From Bacteroides sp. (GTDB lineage: Bacteria > Bacteroidota > Bacteroidia > Bacteroidales > Muribaculaceae), in assembly GCA_014802265.1 (NCBI GenBank), contig JAAVCP010000046.1:1-55185 (forward strand): a stretch of DNA of 55,185 nt, given 5' to 3'. Positions 44,047 to 51,498 of the stretch are shown here, piece after piece. Made by a program: the position numbers and the translations under genes. Within the stretch, counting starts at the first letter, position 1; every line of letters begins with the position of its first letter. The notes under the pieces were generated by a model. That model ran no database searches and had not been told where the DNA came from. It worked only from the letters and a program-made list of their open reading frames with translations.

Positions 44047-44319
44047 TCAATCAAACCATTCGGGATTACTCTCTTTGAGGATTGCGATAAGTTCCTTATC
44101 AGAGAGTTTTAGGTCACTATCTGAGGTATAGAAGAAGATTTCCTCGTCAACTTCTTCGGCTTCCTTATCAGCGAAGCCGTTACATTCATCGGTAATCTCG
44201 TATGGCATAAGTTCATCAAGAAGGCTTGTTCCTGCGATAATCAGTTCCTCACCCTCGTTACTCTTTACAATTCGGCAAGTATGGTTTTCGCCCTTGTAGG
44301 TTATTTCTGTGGTAATCAT
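44047..44319 (-). CDS. Acidic hypothetical protein
   Basis: This 90-aa, very acidic protein (ITTEITYKGENHTCRIVKSN, EEVDEEIFFYTSDSDLKLSD, ending NPEWFD) has no known domain. It is the last gene of a leftward set of four starting at 45435. Strong acidity is common in DNA-mimic and accessory proteins of mobile elements, but that role is not shown. Confidence 0.55.
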   Translation of the reverse strand: MITTEITYKGENHTCRIVKSNEGEELIIAGTSLLDELMPYEITDECNGFADKEAEEVDEEIFFYTSDSDLKLSDKELIAILKESNPEWFD

Positions 44320-44382
44320 AAATAATGGGATTTAGTGCTACTACCCCATATGTGGAGTAGTGGCGGTTAATATTCAGTTTTG

Positions 44383-44619
44383 TCAATAAGTCATTACAAC
44401 GCAGTCCACAACTTCGGTCGCAAGTCCGAAAGCAGGGAAATGGGAGAAATAGGGATGAGTGTTCCCCTCGTTCTCGGAGGCGGTTGTGATTGTCTGCACC
44501 TTGTTATCGGCATACCACGTGTCAATCAAAGCAATATCACTCTCCGTCAGTCCTGTGCTATCTCCGTTAATGAGGTAGCATAATGCCCAAATAGGGATTG
44601 GTTCAGTCATAAATTCCAT
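44383..44619 (-). CDS. DUF6926 family protein
   Basis: This 78-aa protein has the family pattern EPIPIWALCYLINGDSTGLT, IALIDTWYADN and YFSHFPAFGLATEVVDCVVM. It is widespread in Bacteroidales conjugative elements and of unknown function. It lies in the middle of the leftward accessory operon. Confidence 0.7.
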   Translation of the reverse strand: MEFMTEPIPIWALCYLINGDSTGLTESDIALIDTWYADNKVQTITTASENEGNTHPYFSHFPAFGLATEVVDCVVMTY

Positions 44620-44631
44620 AGTGTTGTCTGT

Positions 44632-45117
44632 TTAGTTGTGATAGCCTAAGATTGCACCCAAGTAGAGTTTATCCCCTTTCTTCAGTCCGCTCACCATATC
44701 CATAAGGTCAGCGGAACATTCTGCCGTTCCTCCACCTCCGTAAAATTCAGTTACAAAAAGGGCATTTGTCCCGAGTGGATTGGATATAGCCTTTTTCAGT
44801 TGTCCTATAGGTCCGTTCCATTTCATCACATTGGCAGGAGTAAGTTGAGCGGAGAGAGCCTTGATGTTGTCAAAGTGAGCCTTTTTCCACATATTGTAGC
44901 CTCCGTTGTATGTAAGAATGTCCTTTGCGGATAGTGTGAACATACCTTTTGGAAGAATATGCTCCACAAGACACTTGATGTCAAACTGGCGTCCGTCCTC
45001 GTTGTTCTCGCTGACGTATGAGATTGAAGCCATTTCACCGGCTGCAATGTTGTCAAGTCGGAGAATGTCGGTTTCAGCAATCGGCTTGATGTCGATTTGA
45101 TAGATAGTGCTGTGCAT
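44632..45117 (-). CDS. Hypothetical protein
   Basis: This 161-aa soluble protein has mixed structure (AGEMASISYVSENNEDGRQF, KAHFDNIKALSAQL, LFVTEFYGGGGTAECSADLM). No motif is recognised. The neighbours and spacing (about 12 and 21 bases) support co-transcription with the small genes around it. Confidence 0.55.
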   Translation of the reverse strand: MHSTIYQIDIKPIAETDILRLDNIAAGEMASISYVSENNEDGRQFDIKCLVEHILPKGMFTLSAKDILTYNGGYNMWKKAHFDNIKALSAQLTPANVMKWNGPIGQLKKAISNPLGTNALFVTEFYGGGGTAECSADLMDMVSGLKKGDKLYLGAILGYHN

Positions 45118-45138
45118 AGTTCGCTAATTTATTGATTA

Positions 45139-45435
45139 TTATAATGGGAGTCTTACAAGAATATCTCTGAATAGGATTGTGTTGATGTTTAGGTAGTTGA
45201 AATTCATACGCCAAGCAGGGTTCTCCATTGCAAGGTGAAACGACTCTACAAAGAAGCCGTTGATGTTTGAAGAGCAACCAATCAGCGCAAAGTTTCTGCT
45301 GTTTTTAGTTATGTAGGCGTAAGCGGGTGACATACCCACTACCGACCTGCCAAGAAGTTCTCTATTCCATATAAGGGTAAGTCCATAGATGTTACCCTCA
45401 ATCGTGATTTTCTCTTGTCTGTCTCTAAGTTTCAT
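45139..45435 (-). CDS. Hypothetical protein, first gene after module C
   Basis: From ATG 45435 this is 98 aa, beginning KLRDRQEKITIEGNIYGLTL, beta-rich, ending ILVRLPL. The frame is open back to 45711, but that part lies in the conserved noncoding module and is rejected. Function unknown. Confidence 0.5.
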   Translation of the reverse strand: MKLRDRQEKITIEGNIYGLTLIWNRELLGRSVVGMSPAYAYITKNSRNFALIGCSSNINGFFVESFHLAMENPAWRMNFNYLNINTILFRDILVRLPL

Positions 45436-45454
45436 ATCGTTTGGAGGTAATTGT

Positions 45455-45725
45455 TTTCCCTTTTGTGAAGCTCGATTGAGCTTCTCCGGCAGGGTTAGCC
45501 GTTTTTCGTGCAAGTCCATCACTGCGGACATATGGGAGGATAAGGCAAGTGTGCAGTCAGAGGGTGAAGACGGAATACCCAAATTTTGGAGGCAGGAGAA
45601 AATTTGTGGAAGGCTGTCGGCAAGCACTCCGACCGCAAGCGTAGCGGCACTTGACGTTCCTCCCGGACGCAGTAACTTTGCATGGAAAAACGCCACGCTG
45701 CCGAGGCTCAATCATCACAAGGGAA
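45455..45725. repeat. Conserved 280-bp noncoding module, copy C
   Basis: All blocks of copies A and B are present, in order, with somewhat more divergence in the middle. It again separates leftward genes from rightward RNA units. Confidence 0.8.
45651..45680 (+). promoter_or_regulatory. Module-C promoter driving the second RNA array
   Basis: TTG at 45651-45653 and TAACTTTG at 45673-45680 are 19 bases apart. The first RNA unit starts about 65 bases after the predicted transcription start. Confidence 0.65.
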
Positions 45726-45750
45726 TTGTCACTGACTTAGATCTACTGGA

Positions 45751-46100
45751 TTTTCGTTACAGGGGGATATTCGTTTTAAGCTGGTATTCGATACAGACTC
45801 GTTTTCATGGAAAGGCATTGACGCTAAAGACATTGAAGAGCAGCCGTAGGCAAACCTCGATGTCTTTGGCGTGTATGCCGTCATTCGGCTATGCCGGAAC
45901 AGTTATAAAAAGAATCGGCTGAGTATGCTCGGTGTTATCAGCACGGAGCATATCAGCCGGAATAATCTTACATAGTAGGTACGTAGACACACGGCGCCAC
46001 ATGGAATATGGCTCGTCGTGAGTCCGTGCCGTCACTGAGTGACCATAATATTCAGATATTTCGGTCGTTAAGCCACAAACTTTAGCTATGTCCAACGAAG
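45751..46100 (+). ncRNA. Structured RNA unit R3
   Basis: This is similar to R1 and R2 but with more changes, several of them compensatory. Helix A starts GGCATTGACGC and pairs with GCGTGTATGCC. Helix C starts GGTACG with CGTGCC, keeping pairing by a G-T wobble, and has GCCACATGGAATATGGC at its tip. Helix B (TATGCTC to GAGCATA) is unchanged. It lies first behind the module-C promoter. Confidence 0.65.
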
Positions 46101-46110
46101 ACCGGGTAAG

Positions 46111-46385
46111 TTTTCGTTTTAGGCTGGTAGTCGATACAGATTAGTCTACAAGCACAGGCACGGACGCGTGAGCCATTGATGGGAGGACTCTCCCGACCCT
46201 CGATGGCTCTGGCGTTTGTGCCGGCCATAGGCGTTGCATTCGGTACCTTCAAGGGAAAATACCGTCTTGTCTTACTCGGTGTATGAGGCACGGAGTAAGG
46301 CTGACGGCTAAGTATTCTGGAGTAGGTACAGACGCTTACGCAGTGACACATGGAATATGTCACGTCGTGTAAGCGTGTGCCTTCC
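46111..46385 (+). ncRNA. Structured RNA unit R4, the most diverged copy
   Basis: The primary sequence differs widely from R1-R3, yet each helix is rebuilt. Helix A is GGCACGGACGC with GCGTTTGTGCC and GAGCCAT with ATGGCTC. Helix B is CCGTC with GACGG and CTTACTC with GAGTAAG. Helix C is CGCTTACG with CGTGTAAGCG and TGACA with TGTCA. The apical loop of helix A holds GGGAGGACTCTCCC. It abuts a umuC remnant on its right. Confidence 0.65.
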
Positions 46386-46711
46386 GTAAAGGAATTTACT
46401 ATAAAAGAGCCGGTATAATGGTCTCGGGTATTTCTCCGGCTGATTCTATCCAACCCGACCTGTTTGAATATAATCCGGAACGAAGCCAGAAGCTGAAAGT
46501 CCTTTCAACGGCTCTTGACAGGATAAACGGAAAGATAGGCGCCGATACACTTATGCTTGGATCACAGCAGTACAAAGATAAGAGCGAGGACGGCAAGAGC
46601 CTCAAGTTTGTCAATGCCATACGCAGGGCAATGAAATCACCTGACTATACCACATGTCTTGGAGCATTCACGAGAACTGATACTTATCGAATGGCGACGC
46701 ATCACATTTAA
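46376..46711 (+). pseudogene. C-terminal fragment of a UmuC-like DNA polymerase V subunit
   Basis: The frame from just before the ATG at 46418 reads GIYYKRAGIMVSGISPADSI, QPDLFEYNPERSQKLKVLST, ALDRINGKIGADTLMLGSQQ, the C-terminal little-finger end of a Y-family polymerase. The catalytic palm is missing: upstream DNA is the RNA unit. The end also drifts (AFTRTDTYRMATHHI). It overlaps the stop of the leftward gene at 46668. Conjugative elements of Bacteroides often carry umuDC, so this is an eroded element gene. Confidence 0.75.
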
Positions 46712-47402
46712 GCGTATTCCAGTCAAAACTATATTTTTGACTATCTTGGCGAGTAGGAAATTCTATTGAGAAATCAGATGTTAAGAGCGTGTTCGGTTCG
46801 TCCGTCGTGAAGATCAGGTTGCTACGCCCACTTATTCGGCCAACCATAAAAGGAAATTGAGCTGCTAAAAGAACGACAAGACTACAAATTCCTTTAAACA
46901 CGTTTTCGAATGAAGCTTTATCAAAATTTGAAAAACGATTATGCTTAGAATCATTATAAGCATTGTACCAAGTCAAAGAATGTCCTGTTGACCATTCAGA
47001 AAGCGGCATTAGAGTTTGTTCAGGCGACCATAAGGATGTTTTAATTTTATACTGATCAAGAAGCATTACTTGATTTAATTTGCAATAGTCTTTGATATTT
47101 ACGTGACTAACATTATAGCCATTGGCTTCCAATATACCCTTGCAATTAGCTTCAAATTCTGTGGCAACTCTTAAAAGTAACTCATAGGTTCTATGCGAAT
47201 AAGTATTCTTATTCTTATTTACAGGTTCTATATATTCACATAATGACATATAATCATCGATTATTAATGCTGCCGCATTAATAAGGGAGGAAGCTTCCCT
47301 ATTGTCAACATATCTATTATCCTCCAAATACGGAGAAGATGAAATCTCGGTATCTGAATCCATTGGAATGAAAATTCTTGGATAGGGTTTTGATATTGCC
47401 AT
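46668..47402 (-). CDS. Hypothetical protein, possibly HEPN-like
   Basis: This 244-aa, mainly helical protein has an N-terminal region with NREASSLINAAALIIDDYMS, a middle ELLLRVATEFEANCKGILEA and a YNDSKHNRFSNFDKASFENV segment near residue 150, followed by a hydrophobic helix. Polar K-H-N/R motifs after a helical bundle occur in HEPN/MAE-28990-like proteins, but a clean R-x4-6-H is not seen. Lower GC than its neighbours suggests recent acquisition. Function unknown. Confidence 0.5.
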   Translation of the reverse strand: MAISKPYPRIFIPMDSDTEISSSPYLEDNRYVDNREASSLINAAALIIDDYMSLCEYIEPVNKNKNTYSHRTYELLLRVATEFEANCKGILEANGYNVSHVNIKDYCKLNQVMLLDQYKIKTSLWSPEQTLMPLSEWSTGHSLTWYNAYNDSKHNRFSNFDKASFENVFKGICSLVVLLAAQFPFMVGRISGRSNLIFTTDEPNTLLTSDFSIEFPTRQDSQKYSFDWNTLKCDASPFDKYQFS

Positions 47403-47484
47403 ATGTTTTCTTTTTTACAAAATTAAAATTTTTCTGTGAATTGTACAAGCCTTTATTCTAAATAATTAATCCCTCAAATTAAGT

Positions 47485-47520
47485 CAGCCCCGGCTCTCAC
47501 GAGTCAGGGCTGCTTTTTTT
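47485..47520 (+). terminator. Rightward rho-independent terminator
   Basis: CAGCCC (47485-47490) pairs with GGGCTG (47507-47512), followed by C and seven Ts (47514-47520). No intact rightward gene ends nearby; it may once have served the umuC-bearing transcript or a lost gene. Confidence 0.55.
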
Positions 47521-47578
47521 GATGGCTAAAAACAACTTGTCTTATTATTTGGCAGTAAGAGAATATGTAAGTTAGATG

Positions 47579-48226
47579 TTAAATAGTTGAGTATTCTGAT
47601 TCAAGCAGGTTCCTAATATTGGAAAGGGCGTTTCCCGGCATCAGCCTCTCGACTGTGGCAAGTCTTGTCATAAGTTCAGGCAAGAGTCTGACACCGGGTA
47701 GAACCACGGCATGGTTTGCGATATGATCCTCAGTCTCGGTCGAACCTTTGCGCAATTTCATTGACCTTGATTTCGGGAACAAGCATCCTGTGAATTTTCG
47801 GAGAGAGGTTACGGCACATCGTCCATCGTCAGTAATCCAGTGTCGGCACACCTCACGAACAGAGGCATCCTTCAGGCGGCTGATTGCCGAGTAGCTGAAA
47901 ATCACCTCGAAAGTCCGCATGACCTGTATTCCATCGACCACTTCAAGAGAGGCAAAGTATCGGAACATCATACGCTTGGAGGCAAGCCAGTCCTGTTCCT
48001 CGATGATTTCCACGGTACGGCCACACTCCACGCATTTGACGTACTTATCTTTTCCTGTATAGACCATAGAGTTGCCGCAGCAGAAGCACACTGTCACAAG
48101 ATTGTTCTGTCTTATGGCGATATGAGGACGTGCGTTGTCGATCACCCACCGGGCAATCTCCTTTTCCCTTGGAACAAGTGTTCTATCAAGACGCTTCACC
48201 GTCTCCTGAAGTGGTGTCAGTCTCAT
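47579..48226 (-). pseudogene. Truncated PcfJ-like paralogue
   Basis: This 215-aa frame holds the N-terminal half of a PcfJ-type protein: a zinc ribbon (CFCCGNSMVY, KCVECGRTVE) near residues 47-72, then MFRYFASLEVVDGIQVMRTF and SVREVCRHWITDDGRCAVTS, parallel to the intact gene at 41199. The PcfJ core is absent, and the frame stops after NLLESEYSTI where the intact gene would continue for about 200 residues. It is thus a truncated copy, though a short functional zinc-ribbon protein is not excluded. Confidence 0.6.
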
Positions 48227-48237
48227 GGCCGGATATT

Positions 48238-48423
48238 TTAATGGATGTTTGGGTTTGAAGCCTCCAGCGACAGCTTGCGGAAGCGTTTGAGCAACGGTTC
48301 GAGATCGAGCGAGGCACGGCGGGCACGGAGACCTGCCGACTTATTCCCTTTGTCAAGCTGGGACTTGGCGTTCTCTCGGAATATCTCCATCTGGGCGGAG
48401 ATCTGTTCTATTAGTTCTTTCAT
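48238..48423 (-). CDS. Histone-H1-like DNA-binding protein
   Basis: This 61-aa basic protein follows the Bacteroidota histone-H1-like pattern: MKELIEQISAQMEIFRENAK, then GNKSAGLRARRASLDLEPLL and KRFRKLSLEAS. Such proteins bind DNA non-specifically and are often on conjugative elements. It ends 12 bases before the next gene of the leftward operon. Confidence 0.75.
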   Translation of the reverse strand: MKELIEQISAQMEIFRENAKSQLDKGNKSAGLRARRASLDLEPLLKRFRKLSLEASNPNIH

Positions 48424-48445
48424 TGTATGTCAGTGGTTAAATGAT

Positions 48446-48988
48446 TTATAAAAGAGGTATTTCAAAAGACTTGATAACGCAGTCGGCGTTCCTGTCGATG
48501 ATGAACCAGTATTCGGAATGATAAGGCTTGCCGTCAACTGTCTTAGCCTCATACTCAACCTTGACTTTCCAGCCGGTAAATGACTTCGGCTTATCGGATT
48601 CTTCGGGAATCATTCCCGTAAGACTTCTCAGAGCGGCCATTGCGGACATCTGACGTTCCATAAGCCCGGCAAGTTCCGTATCGTCGAAGTCGATGTTATC
48701 CATATTGTCGGTCCGCTCCATCACACGGGAACTTATCTTCATCATGGAAGTTGCGATAGCAACACGCTCGTCAAGGGTGATATACTCACGTCCGAAAACT
48801 GAGTCAGCGTCGCTGAACGCCTTGATCTCGACGGTTTCAGGACAGTCGACGCAAGCCATGAGGGATTTCTCGGCCACGGCTCTTGCCCGCTGCTTTGGAT
48901 TGCTGGAGGAACAGGCGAAGAAAAAGATGCCGCTCCATATGGCAATGCAGCTTATCAGCAGGATTGCAAGTTTCATTCCCGGTTTCAT
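48446..48988 (-). CDS. Predicted lipoprotein
   Basis: This 180-aa protein has a hydrophobic signal (LAILLISCIAIWSGIFFFA) before Cys26 and a Ser-rich start of the mature part. The mature domain has KSFTGWKVKVEYEAKTVDGK and SEYWFIIDRNADCVIKSFEI, suggesting a small beta domain. Its start overlaps the stop of the upstream gene by four bases. It is probably a periplasmic part of the conjugation apparatus or surface exclusion; no family is recognised. Confidence 0.6.
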   Translation of the reverse strand: MKPGMKLAILLISCIAIWSGIFFFACSSSNPKQRARAVAEKSLMACVDCPETVEIKAFSDADSVFGREYITLDERVAIATSMMKISSRVMERTDNMDNIDFDDTELAGLMERQMSAMAALRSLTGMIPEESDKPKSFTGWKVKVEYEAKTVDGKPYHSEYWFIIDRNADCVIKSFEIPLL

Positions 48989-49530
48989 ATCTTCACAACC
49001 TGGAGTTTATCGGGTGAAAGACCGAGACGCTTGCGATATACAGACCCGTCATCGCGGAACATCTCCACTTCAGCCATAGTAATGCCGTTCCCGCAGATTT
49101 CCTGCGCCTCCGTCAGTGTCAGCTGATGGCCGCCGATATTGCGCCAGATGGAGAACTCGCATTTGTCGGTAGGATTATTGAAGTTCGAGCAGTTGAAGGC
49201 TCGGCTTCCGACACGGATATCGCCTCCGCAGTGGGGACACTTGCCGATAACGGACTGCATAAGTACCTCTCCGCTGTCTGTCAGCTCCAGAACGGTCGGG
49301 AAAGCCTTTCCCTCCTTAGACATGAATCCGTCGAGCATAATACGACGGGCCGAAAGCAGTTCAGTGATTTCCCCGTCAGACATCTTGCGGTTGCCGAGTA
49401 TGCCGTTGATGACCACGCTGCATGAAGGGTTGTCACCGATATTATTCTCACATCGATACCCCTTGCAGGTCTTGATGATGTTGCCGCCACACTTGGGACA
49501 GGTGCCAACGATTTTCTTTTCAGATTCCAT
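48985..49530 (-). CDS. Protein with two topoisomerase-type zinc ribbons
   Basis: This 181-aa protein has two C4-type ribbons of the kind found at the C terminus of topoisomerase I/III: TCPKCGGNIIKTCKGYRCEN near residue 10 and KCPHCGGDIRVGSRAFNCSN near 96. A helical segment lies between them and a strand tail after. The topoisomerase catalytic part is absent. It probably binds single-stranded DNA during transfer. It is translationally coupled to the lipoprotein gene. Confidence 0.65.
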   Translation of the reverse strand: MESEKKIVGTCPKCGGNIIKTCKGYRCENNIGDNPSCSVVINGILGNRKMSDGEITELLSARRIMLDGFMSKEGKAFPTVLELTDSGEVLMQSVIGKCPHCGGDIRVGSRAFNCSNFNNPTDKCEFSIWRNIGGHQLTLTEAQEICGNGITMAEVEMFRDDGSVYRKRLGLSPDKLQVVKI

Positions 49531-49558
49531 TGTTGATATAGTTTTTTGTAAGTTGTTG

Positions 49559-50299
49559 TCAGTAATACTTTATGTTGTTCCAGTCTGTCACCAGACCGTT
49601 GACTATGTTCTTCCCAGCCATTACCGAAGCCCAGCCCTCCGGATCGAGTGAAAACCACAGGTCGTTCCAAGACAGTGTGCGAACTTGCCAAGCGAGAATG
49701 AACAGGTCAGTGTTTATCCTCTCCAGACGTGTCACCACCTCATTTGCCACATAGTAGCGTTCAGCCGAATCAAGAAGATTCACCTTATGCTTTTCCGTCT
49801 TGCCCTCGGCATTGGTGACATCGTAGCTTCCGGAAGTCACTAGCTGCTGCATGAAGGGATAAAGAGCTGCCATCTGAGTGGCCGCGTCAGTTATCTCGTC
49901 AGATACAAGAGCGGCGATAGCCGTTCCTTTCAAATTTCCCTTGACAGAGTTCTTCAGCAGAGTTGTGTTTTTGGGTATCTCGACAGTCACAAGTTCTGCA
50001 GCACGTTTGATCTGATAGAGGTTCTGCATGGCTCCCTGAGCGTTGGAAAGATACTCCAGCATCTTGTTCTCGACTGAGTGGACCCGGTCAAGCGCCAGAG
50101 TCACGGCGGTCTCCGCCGCGATGATCTTCTCCTGGGTTGTCTTTCGCTTCTTGTGGACGTTCTTTAGTTCCTCGGTTTGGAGGATGACGGCCGCTGTCAA
50201 AGTGGGATCGGTTTGCTGTGCCATTGACCGGGAAACTCCCGTCAGCAGGCTCATGGCCAATGCCAATAAGACGGTATTGTTTTTCTTAAAAAAAGTCAT
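49559..50299 (-). CDS. Secreted coiled-coil conjugation-type protein
   Basis: This 246-aa protein has a Sec signal peptide (VLLALAMSLLTGVSRSMA, cut before QQTD). A helical stretch rich in Glu/Lys/Gln follows (LQTEELKNVHKKRKTTQEKI, VHSVENKMLEYLSNAQGAMQ), and a C-terminal segment ends in SLDPEGWASVMAGKNIVNGL. The pattern of a periplasmic, coiled-coil protein encoded next to transfer genes fits a mating-apparatus part. No specific Tra name is justified. It begins four bases after the primase stop. Confidence 0.6.
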   Translation of the reverse strand: MTFFKKNNTVLLALAMSLLTGVSRSMAQQTDPTLTAAVILQTEELKNVHKKRKTTQEKIIAAETAVTLALDRVHSVENKMLEYLSNAQGAMQNLYQIKRAAELVTVEIPKNTTLLKNSVKGNLKGTAIAALVSDEITDAATQMAALYPFMQQLVTSGSYDVTNAEGKTEKHKVNLLDSAERYYVANEVVTRLERINTDLFILAWQVRTLSWNDLWFSLDPEGWASVMAGKNIVNGLVTDWNNIKYY

Positions 50300-50302
50300 G
50301 AT

Positions 50303-51487
50303 TCATAATTTTAATGAAGATTTCCGTTGTTCGACAAGATTGCTATCACGCTCGTACTTGGAAGGTGATATCATCGGTTCAATGGGCTTATTCATCAGGC
50401 AGTCGTTCCAGTCCTTGAAAGCCTTTGGGGGAGTCCATTGCCCCATTCTGTGACGGAGTGAGATATTCTTATCCACTTGCGCTGTGATGGGGAAATCAGG
50501 ATCGACCTCAAAGGATTTACCTTTGGCCTCCACTTTCAGACCGGCCTCAGTCTTGGTGATCTTGATTGGAAAGTTCTCGACAAGAGCCATAAGGCGCAGA
50601 CCGTATATACGTCCGGCAACATCATTGTCGAAGCAGTCAAAAGCCCTCGCATCCGGGAACCGCTCCATAGCCTTCTGAATCTGACCGTCTGAGAACGTGC
50701 CTCCAAGAGAGACAAGAGCAATGTCATTGTCAAGACGGGCACGGTTCATTTGGTGGAATGCCATTGCGTCAAAAGCAGACTCGCAGAAAAATATACACCT
50801 TACATTATCGGCCTGCCCTCCGGAAAGGTCAGCGACCCAAGCAGCTGTTGAGGAATTGGTACCGGCTGCCTTTGACTTGTAGCCTCCCATGCCACGTATT
50901 TCATAGCCCTTGATTCCTGATTCGGGAGACTCGGTATAGGGGAAGCCAATGTTGTAGCCGTCGAAATTCTCATTCTTAGTATCCCTGATAAGCGACATGA
51001 AGGGAGAAAGAGTCCTGACAGTCTCATCGGAGATACCACGTTGCGAGAAAATCCTCGGTATCCGTGCAGGATCAATAGGCTTCACCTCATATCTCGTCTT
51101 GTCGAATATATGGCTCACACGGGTAGCATTGATATACTCGCGGTCCTCACGGAACTCCGGTTCTGGGATGTTGGCGAAACGTGCCATCACTTTTGCCACT
51201 TTCTGCCAGTCATTCTTACCCGATACCACAAAGGAATTGAGGTTTTCACGTATCAAGGTCACCACGTCGCCCTTGCTGCCGTCACGCCGGAAGAATATCT
51301 GCGAAGCCTTGTCCCGGTGATTGCTCACAATAATCGTGTCACGTCTGTCACGTCCGTCACCGAGAACTAACTCGATATACTTGCCGACTCCGGCTTTCCT
51401 GTCAAGACGGTAGCCGAGGGCATACGCTATGTCATCGACACCGACACGCGATTTCAGTTCCTTGAAGTTCACCTGATAATCCGGCAT
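50303..51487 (-). CDS. Toprim-domain DNA primase of a conjugative element
   Basis: This 394-aa protein has an N-terminal zinc-free primase-like part (VGVDDIAYALGYRLDRKAGV, SQIFFRRDGSKGDVVTLI) and a Toprim domain: CIFFCESAFDAMAF near residue 235 (catalytic Glu) and RAFDCFDNDVAG near 287 (D-x-D). Element-encoded primases make primers for the transferred strand in the recipient. The C terminus is basic. It starts 11 bases after the ArdC gene and so belongs to the same leftward operon. Confidence 0.75.
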   Translation of the reverse strand: MPDYQVNFKELKSRVGVDDIAYALGYRLDRKAGVGKYIELVLGDGRDRRDTIIVSNHRDKASQIFFRRDGSKGDVVTLIRENLNSFVVSGKNDWQKVAKVMARFANIPEPEFREDREYINATRVSHIFDKTRYEVKPIDPARIPRIFSQRGISDETVRTLSPFMSLIRDTKNENFDGYNIGFPYTESPESGIKGYEIRGMGGYKSKAAGTNSSTAAWVADLSGGQADNVRCIFFCESAFDAMAFHQMNRARLDNDIALVSLGGTFSDGQIQKAMERFPDARAFDCFDNDVAGRIYGLRLMALVENFPIKITKTEAGLKVEAKGKSFEVDPDFPITAQVDKNISLRHRMGQWTPPKAFKDWNDCLMNKPIEPMISPSKYERDSNLVEQRKSSLKL

Positions 51488-51498
51488 GGCTGATTGAG

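Noticed and set aside
45436..45711. Upstream extension of the gene at 45139-45435
   Set aside because: It lies in the conserved noncoding module C and has no counterpart frame in copies A and B.
45889..46095. 68-codon leftward frame
   Set aside because: It is antisense to RNA unit R3 and matches only the corresponding antisense of R2.
43251..46385. RNA units considered as a retron or CRISPR-associated RNA
   Set aside because: There is no reverse transcriptase, Cas or IscB/TnpB gene nearby.
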